From: Apostichopus japonicus | Taxonomy: Eukaryota > Echinodermata > Holothuroidea > Aspidochirotida > Stichopodidae | Length of the DNA stretch: 64,000 nucleotides | NCBI RefSeq assembly: GCF_037975245.1 | Contig: NC_092578.1 | Coordinates: 7,095,501 to 7,159,500, forward strand | Direction of reading: 5' to 3' | Shown here: piece after piece, positions 59,864 to 64,000 of the stretch | Position numbering within the stretch: the first letter of the stretch is position 1 | How the letters are laid out: each line of letters begins with the position of its first letter | Notes under the pieces: generated by a model | Told to the model about the DNA's origin: nothing | What the model saw: the letters and a program-made list of their open reading frames with translations, nothing else | The model's database searches: none | Program-made: the position numbers and the translations under genes

Positions 59864-60245
59864 CAATGGTGGAGCTAGGGGTATTGGTCAGAAAGGGCGA
59901 GAATGGTCTGTAGGGGCGCTTTCGACACTATCTAAGCGGAGCGCCACCACTGGTTGGCGCGTAGCGTACAGAAAATTTTTGAGTAAAGATACACCCTAGA
60001 TCGCCGGAAATGACCCTTTCCGGGCCTGGCTAATTTGCAGATAAACGAAGAATAAATAGGTGACATCGCCAAATTACACCAACAAAATGTGACAAATGTC
60101 AATAAGTAGATGAGAGCGCAATAAAAAAGACAATAATCTAGAATAAGTAAAAAGTGGTAAAGAGCTGAAAAGGGCGCCAGCAGCCCATTTTACTCCGTCA
60201 GGGGTGCATCCGCCCCCCCCTGACTGTATGGACGCTCCGCCACTG
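59864..60245 (+). mobile_element. 382-bp hAT-like MITE with imperfect 8-bp TSD
   Basis: AACCTTAA (59856-59863) and GACCTTAA (60246-60253) differ at one base. The left end CAATGGTGGAGC and the complement of the right end CAGTGGCGGAGC form an imperfect 12-bp TIR. CAGTGGCGGAGC is a common terminus of hAT-type MITEs. No coding capacity. Confidence 0.75.
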
Positions 60246-60854
60246 GACCTTAACTTTGAGAACTATAAAGTGAAGCAACTTGAAGTAGTGGTTGCATCCA
60301 CTGTATCGAAATTTATGCTATAAAGACACTTAACTGTCGTGCTCAGCTTGTGTCACATTTACAACAGTCTATGGTACTCTTCAAGTTAGATGCAAATTCC
60401 ACCTCATGCCCAGGCTCCCCCCCCCCCTTCTCCTCCCCTATAAAATAGATCAATGGCATCGCTTCCATTATAATTGCAGTAAGTTTATAAAAGTTATGCC
60501 TCAGTAAATGACCATTTGTTTAGTAGCATTCTTAAAGTGGACTAAATAGTTATATCTACAAATTGCTAGAAATAATATTAAAGTTGGCCATTTAATATTT
60601 TGCTTACATAAATGTCGAGACATTGATTTGCACACTAAAATAAAACATTGAATCCTCATATACTCCCTGACCTCTGACCCTAAAACTAACCAAACCCTAG
60701 TTTTAGACAGTGGAGAACAAGATAAGACTATTTGCGACTGTAAAATTATGCCTAGAAATGGTAGTAAAAACGTTAAGGCGAAACAACTTTTTCGCCTTAG
60801 TGTCAAATATCCAACCTCCTATTGTTCAATTTCACCCTAGCGCCAAATTTAGTG

Positions 60855-60857
<3 letters not shown>

Positions 60858-60945
<88 letters not shown>
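60858..60945. repeat. Pure (TA)n microsatellite
   Basis: About 44 uninterrupted TA dinucleotides. Such tracts can extrude cruciforms and are often length-variable. Confidence 0.95.
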
Positions 60946-60947
<2 letters not shown>

Positions 60948-61429
60948 AATTCAGATGGAGACTGAATACCGATTAAGTTTCTTCCCAATCCTTGTCATGT
61001 GATGACATTTTATTCAACATCTGGTATACACACTCTGCTGACAAGCAGAAAAGACAAAATTCTTTGAACCTTGCATAATCTAAATGTTCAATCTACATTC
61101 ATCACAGCCATGTAATCTTCGTTCTAATCAGGAACCAGGTTTTTCGATTTTTGGCGAACAGTCTCTTGGTTTAATAATTGCTATTCCTGCAAACTGGTTC
61201 CATCATGAATTTCTATTGGTTCTCTATATACAGTCAACAGACTTTTTGACGAGAGATAAGTCATTAAAAAACAGAATGGGGTGAGATTTATCTTTCAAGA
61301 TGTAGTTCAAGTGAGGCCAGAGTATCGTTAATACGAAGTACTCCTTCATGACGACCTTTCTTTAATCAAGAAATTGCAGCTTTGTCCTTGCTTTTCTAAT
61401 TTCTATATGGACTGATGTAGTGCTGAGTA

Positions 61430-61482
61430 GGATATATATAGATATATATTTACATGTATTTATATATATTTATATATATATT

Positions 61483-61528
<46 letters not shown>

Positions 61529-61562
61529 TCATATATACATATACATATATACATATATATAT

Positions 61563-61597
<35 letters not shown>

Positions 61598-61650
61598 GAT
61601 ATATATATATAGATATATATATATATATACATATATATAGATATAGATGA
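61430..61650. repeat. (TA)n-rich tract
   Basis: TA repeats with interspersed TATATACATA, TATAGATA and TATTTATA units. Frames of Tyr-Ile repeats on both strands are artefacts. Confidence 0.9.
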
Positions 61651-61679
61651 TGATTTGCACAGCTACCTTCAATCTCATA

Positions 61680-61990
61680 TGTATGTCTAATTCCTTGCGG
61701 AGGCTGATGTATTTGCTAAAATTTTAAAGCTGTCCTAGATCTTAAGATGTCTGAATCCTGGTAGAAGGACAAAATATTAATAGATGTGAAGACACATGAG
61801 ATGTGTCATGATTAGTTCCCTCGAGAAGGCTGACCAAGCAATAGTAGAACTTATTGACAAGATCTACATGTGTAAAATTCCTCGGGGACCCTGATGTGTT
61901 TGTGAGAACCTTAAAGTTGTCCTAGATCTTAAGATGTCTGAATCCTTGTGGAAAGATGAAATATTTACAGATTCTCTCACACTTGAGACA
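61680..61990 (+). repeat. Old tandem duplication, ~180-bp unit
   Basis: CTAATTCCTTGCGGAGGCTG with GATGTATTTG then TGTCCTAGATCTTAAGATGT and CTGAATCCT recur about 185 bp later as ATTCCTCGGGGACCCTGATG with TGTCCTAGATCTTAAGATGT. Diverged. No gene. Confidence 0.65.
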
Positions 61991-62724
61991 TGTTTTAGCC
62001 TCTTGATTAAATCCCTCAAGAAGATGGCCAAGGAAAAGGAGAACTTTACAACACGTTAAAGAAGGTCTGATACTTAGCCAAAGGCATTGTCATCAAATCG
62101 TGGTGAAGATATACAACAAAGTAAAAAATCCTACCCGTAGCATAATTACTTAAAAACTTAAAATACTAAGTTCATCATGGAACATAAATAATTTGGCAGT
62201 TGAAAGCATGTATATACAGTATCTACCTGTTAATTGCACTACATAATAATGGCTGTTATTATAAAAGCAAATGACACATGACCCCATCTTTACCTTAAAC
62301 AGATTAATAGACCTAGATGCTTACCAAAAACCATTCATCTCAAAATTGCTTTGAATAGTTTGCTTCGATTCCATGGTAGCAGAGCTTAGAAGTCATCATT
62401 TATGCCCCCCCCCCTAAAAATATGGATTATTCTGGCTGTGTATATAGTACAAGTAATTTATTGTCACTGTCGCGGTTAAGACCGGATCAAGTCTTAACCT
62501 AGCAGATATATGCCAGACTCTAGATGTCCCTCAAGTGGATAAAAAAGCAAACATTTCACTTTGCTTTTTGAGAATATCTGTCCTTCAAATTGCCTATATC
62601 TATAATTTAGATTAATTATGACTTGAGTGATGGTCTGCCTCTGTTTTATGTAATAGTCAAATACCAGGATGTTTCAGTCATCCTTTTGATTCTCTCTCCA
62701 CATCTCTCTCTTTCAAACTCTCAG

Positions 62725-62959
62725 ATGTCGATCAAGAAGCTGCATCATGCTGGCTTTGTGCTGCGAACGCTGATCTTGGACCGGTCACCAAATCTGATAA
62801 GTGACCATAAAGTGGGTCCCAGAACCTTCCGTAGATGTATGGTCGGCTCGGAGATGGTGGACTGGATTCTCCAGCAAAGCCCGGCTTCCATCATTAAGTG
62901 TCGTCTTCATGCTGTCGGGATGTGGCAGGCCTTGCTAGAGGAAAACGCTCTCTCTCATG
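62725..62959 (+). CDS. RAPGEF4: Epac2-like exon G: DEP domain
   Basis: The acceptor is CAAACTCTCAG at 62724; the donor is GTAATT at 62960. 235 nt, phase 0 to 1, 78 codons. The protein begins MSIKKLHHAGFVLRTLIL and includes the DEP core GPRTFRRCMVGSEMVDWIL, then HAVGMWQALLEENALSHG. Human Epac2 has TYRQCCVGTELVDWMMQQ and QAVGMWQVLLEDGVLNHV. DEP domains of Epacs bind phosphatidic acid and membranes and hinge the regulatory half. The exon opens with ATG, but this Met is internal by homology. The rest of the DEP (the region after LNHV) is in the next exon, outside the window. Confidence 0.93.
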
Positions 62960-63048
62960 GTAATTTATTGTATGTATGTATGCGTGTATGCGTGTCAGTA
63001 TGCGTGCGTGTGTTTATGTATGTGTGTATATATGTATGTATGTATTTT

Positions 63049-63220
63049 AGATCCTCCTGCAAGCAGGAACTCTCGAAGAAGCCTCATTGGCTTATCAAAG
63101 CCGCAAGCTGACAAAGTCAGTCTCTTACATTCATATTTAACGTCCATGATTATGAATTGTCAATGGCCAACAACTCTGTAACTGGATGACATACATTAAT
63201 CTTGGAGTGACTCGAACTGA
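63049..63220 (-). repeat. tRNA-derived SINE, family 1, copy 3 (head missing)
   Basis: The same body as 31529-31737 (GATCCTCCTGCAAGCAGGAA, CTTATCAAAGCCGCAAGCTG, ACATACATTAATCTTGGAGT). It stops at CTCGAACTGAG, so most of the tRNA-like head is absent, as in 5'-truncated retroposition. The (CATA)n tail lies at 62970-63048, immediately after the exon G donor. Confidence 0.75.
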
Positions 63221-63344
63221 GTAATTTATTGAAACAGAATTTCAGGAAGATACATTGAGTGATATTGCTCTCTATTTGCTTTTGTTTTTCTCGGTCTTTC
63301 ATATCTGTCATGATTGTTTTGCATTTGACTGACCCAGTGGCATA

Positions 63345-63555
63345 CACAATGTTTCTAAGGGTGAGGGGGGGGTTAGGGGATGGGGCAAATTCTACTTTTC
63401 AACCTATTTAGGTAGGGGGTATAGGGGGAGTGGGTAGCGGTGTGCACCCGTAGCAGTAGTCTCATTCTTCCCAGGCTGAACAGGAAAAAATACCCTGACT
63501 GAAACCTGACTGGGGCAATCGTTCTCCCCCCCCCTCGTCCCCTTTTGTGCACCCC
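63345..63555. repeat. Possible MITE with G-run/C-run ends
   Basis: The left side AGTGGCATACACAATG..GAGGGGGGGG resembles the complement of the right side, AGTGGGGTGCACAAAAG..GAGGGGGGGG. No clear target duplication. Tentative. Confidence 0.3.
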
Positions 63556-63702
63556 ACTAAATTGACCAGTATACTCTGTGAGGACTCATCAGTCTAGCTA
63601 TAAGAAGTAGGTTGAATATGTATAAGCCGAGACCAACCAGAGCTGCGTTGAAAGTTTCTCTGTTTATTTCATCCTTCAATAAATAGTTAAAGCAGGAAGC
63701 AT

Positions 63703-64000
63703 ATGCCGAAACCTAGAGTCCATATGCCAAAACCTATAGTCGATATGCCAATACCTATAGCCGATATGCCAAAACCTAGAGTCAATATGCCGAAACCTAG
63801 AGTCAATACGCCGAAACCTAGAGTCAATACGCCGAAACCTAGAGTCAATACGCCGAAACCTAGAGTCAATACGCCGAAACCTAGAGTCAATACGTCGAAA
63901 CCTAGAGTCAATACGCCAAAACCTAGAGTCAATACGCCGAAACCTAGAGTCAATACACCGAAACCTAGAGTCCATATGCAGAAACCTAGAGTTGACATGC
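63703..64000. repeat. 21-bp minisatellite, ~14 units, cut by the window end
   Basis: The unit is GCCGAAACCTAGAGTCAATAC with variants (AAAACCTATAGTCGATATGCC at the left edge). The left units are more diverged, and the central ones are nearly identical, as in an array homogenised from the middle. Since 21 is divisible by 3, minus-strand frames give heptads such as RIDSRFR and VLTLGFG. These are not evidence of a protein. Confidence 0.93.

Larger units (their letters stand above)
53312..62724 (+). other. Intron F-G (9.4 kb)
   Basis: It contains two TTAA MITEs in opposite directions (54683-56114), a block of (TA)n tracts with a SINE fragment (58420-58960), a short tandem repeat (59068-59150), a hAT-like MITE (59864-60245) and further (TA)n tracts (60858-60945, 61430-61650). 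Two paralogous paragraphs (61680-61790 and 61860-61990) with TCCTAGATCTTAAGATGTCT look like an old tandem duplication. From 56120 to 58400 nothing recognisable. Confidence 0.7.
3520..62959 (+). other. RAPGEF4: Partial gene: Epac2-like Rap guanine nucleotide exchange factor (7 internal exons)
   Basis: Seven exons can be joined in order with consistent phases (exon A ends phase 1, B 0, C 0, D 1, E 0, F 0, G 1) and give one open frame of about 283 codons. The product follows the vertebrate RAPGEF4/Epac2 N-terminus: lead-in helix, CNB-A with the FRQGD motif, a Ser/Pro-rich linker, then a DEP domain. Epac proteins are cAMP-regulated exchange factors that load GTP on Rap1/Rap2; the DEP domain places them at membranes. 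The start codon and first exon were not found here. CNB-B, REM, RA and CDC25-homology domains must lie beyond 64000. A CNB before the DEP argues for an Epac2-type rather than Epac1-type layout, but invertebrates may have a single Epac, so paralogue assignment is inference. Confidence 0.88.
62960..64000 (+). other. Start of the intron after exon G
   Basis: It begins with a GTAATT donor, then a TATG/TGCG microsatellite, a SINE copy (63049-63220), a G/C-run-bounded stretch (63345-63555) and a 21-bp minisatellite cut by the window end. The next Epac exon is not reached. Confidence 0.7.

Noticed and set aside
63703-64000. CRISPR-like look of the regularly repeated 21-bp units
   Set aside because: Units are contiguous with no spacers, in a eukaryotic intron; it is a minisatellite.

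Overview
This is a 64 kb piece of an AT-rich, intron-dominated animal genome. The only convincing protein-coding gene is a single + strand gene of which seven internal exons can be read. Joined at GT/AG boundaries with matching phases, they give about 283 codons. These cover the N-terminal cyclic-nucleotide-binding domain (CNB-A), a linker, and most of the DEP domain of an Epac-type Rap guanine nucleotide exchange factor (RAPGEF4/Epac2-like). The start codon lies upstream of the window. CNB-B, REM, RA and the CDC25-homology GEF domain should lie downstream. No bacterial-style features, rRNA, CRISPR array or intact virus were seen. The host is most likely a marine invertebrate, perhaps an echinoderm or another non-vertebrate deuterostome. 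That rests on gene architecture and repeat style only and is inference.

Layout: 1-3519, sequence upstream of the first visible exon; 3520-3662, exon A; then a 24.4 kb intron; 28034-28122, exon B; 29409-29555, exon C; 32624-32711, exon D; 37435-37517, exon E; then a 15.7 kb intron; 53246-53311, exon F; then a 9.4 kb intron; 62725-62959, exon G (DEP). The window ends inside the next intron, in a 21-bp minisatellite.

The introns hold many non-autonomous transposable elements whose ends can be set from terminal inverted repeats (TIRs) and target-site duplications (TSDs). They include a PIF/Harbinger derivative with a transposase N-terminal remnant (7495-8693) and two copies of one hAT-like family with perfect 8-bp TSDs (29987-31186, 48991-49994). 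A third element with an 8-bp TSD has split a SINE (47042-47693), and a fourth has a near-perfect 8-bp TSD (59864-60245). Three TTAA-flanked MITEs (4374-4730, 54683-55056, 55757-56114) and an inverted pair of ~880-bp elements (16786-17663, 25280-26160) are also present. Retroelements include several tRNA-derived SINEs and the 3' end of a CR1/L2-like LINE that still encodes the tail of a reverse transcriptase. Satellite-like arrays, (TA)n tracts, purine/pyrimidine tracts and a 78-bp palindrome complete the picture.

Functionally, the exons encode the cAMP-sensing regulatory half of a Rap activator. The CNB-A phosphate-binding cassette is altered: the usual Phe-Gly-Glu is Leu-Gly-Gln, and the position of the conserved Arg is His. 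CNB-A may therefore not bind cAMP in this species. I found no evidence for a wholly new multi-gene system. The most notable non-gene features are inverted repeat pairs inside single introns that could form long dsRNA in the pre-mRNA, nested insertions, and the long palindrome.
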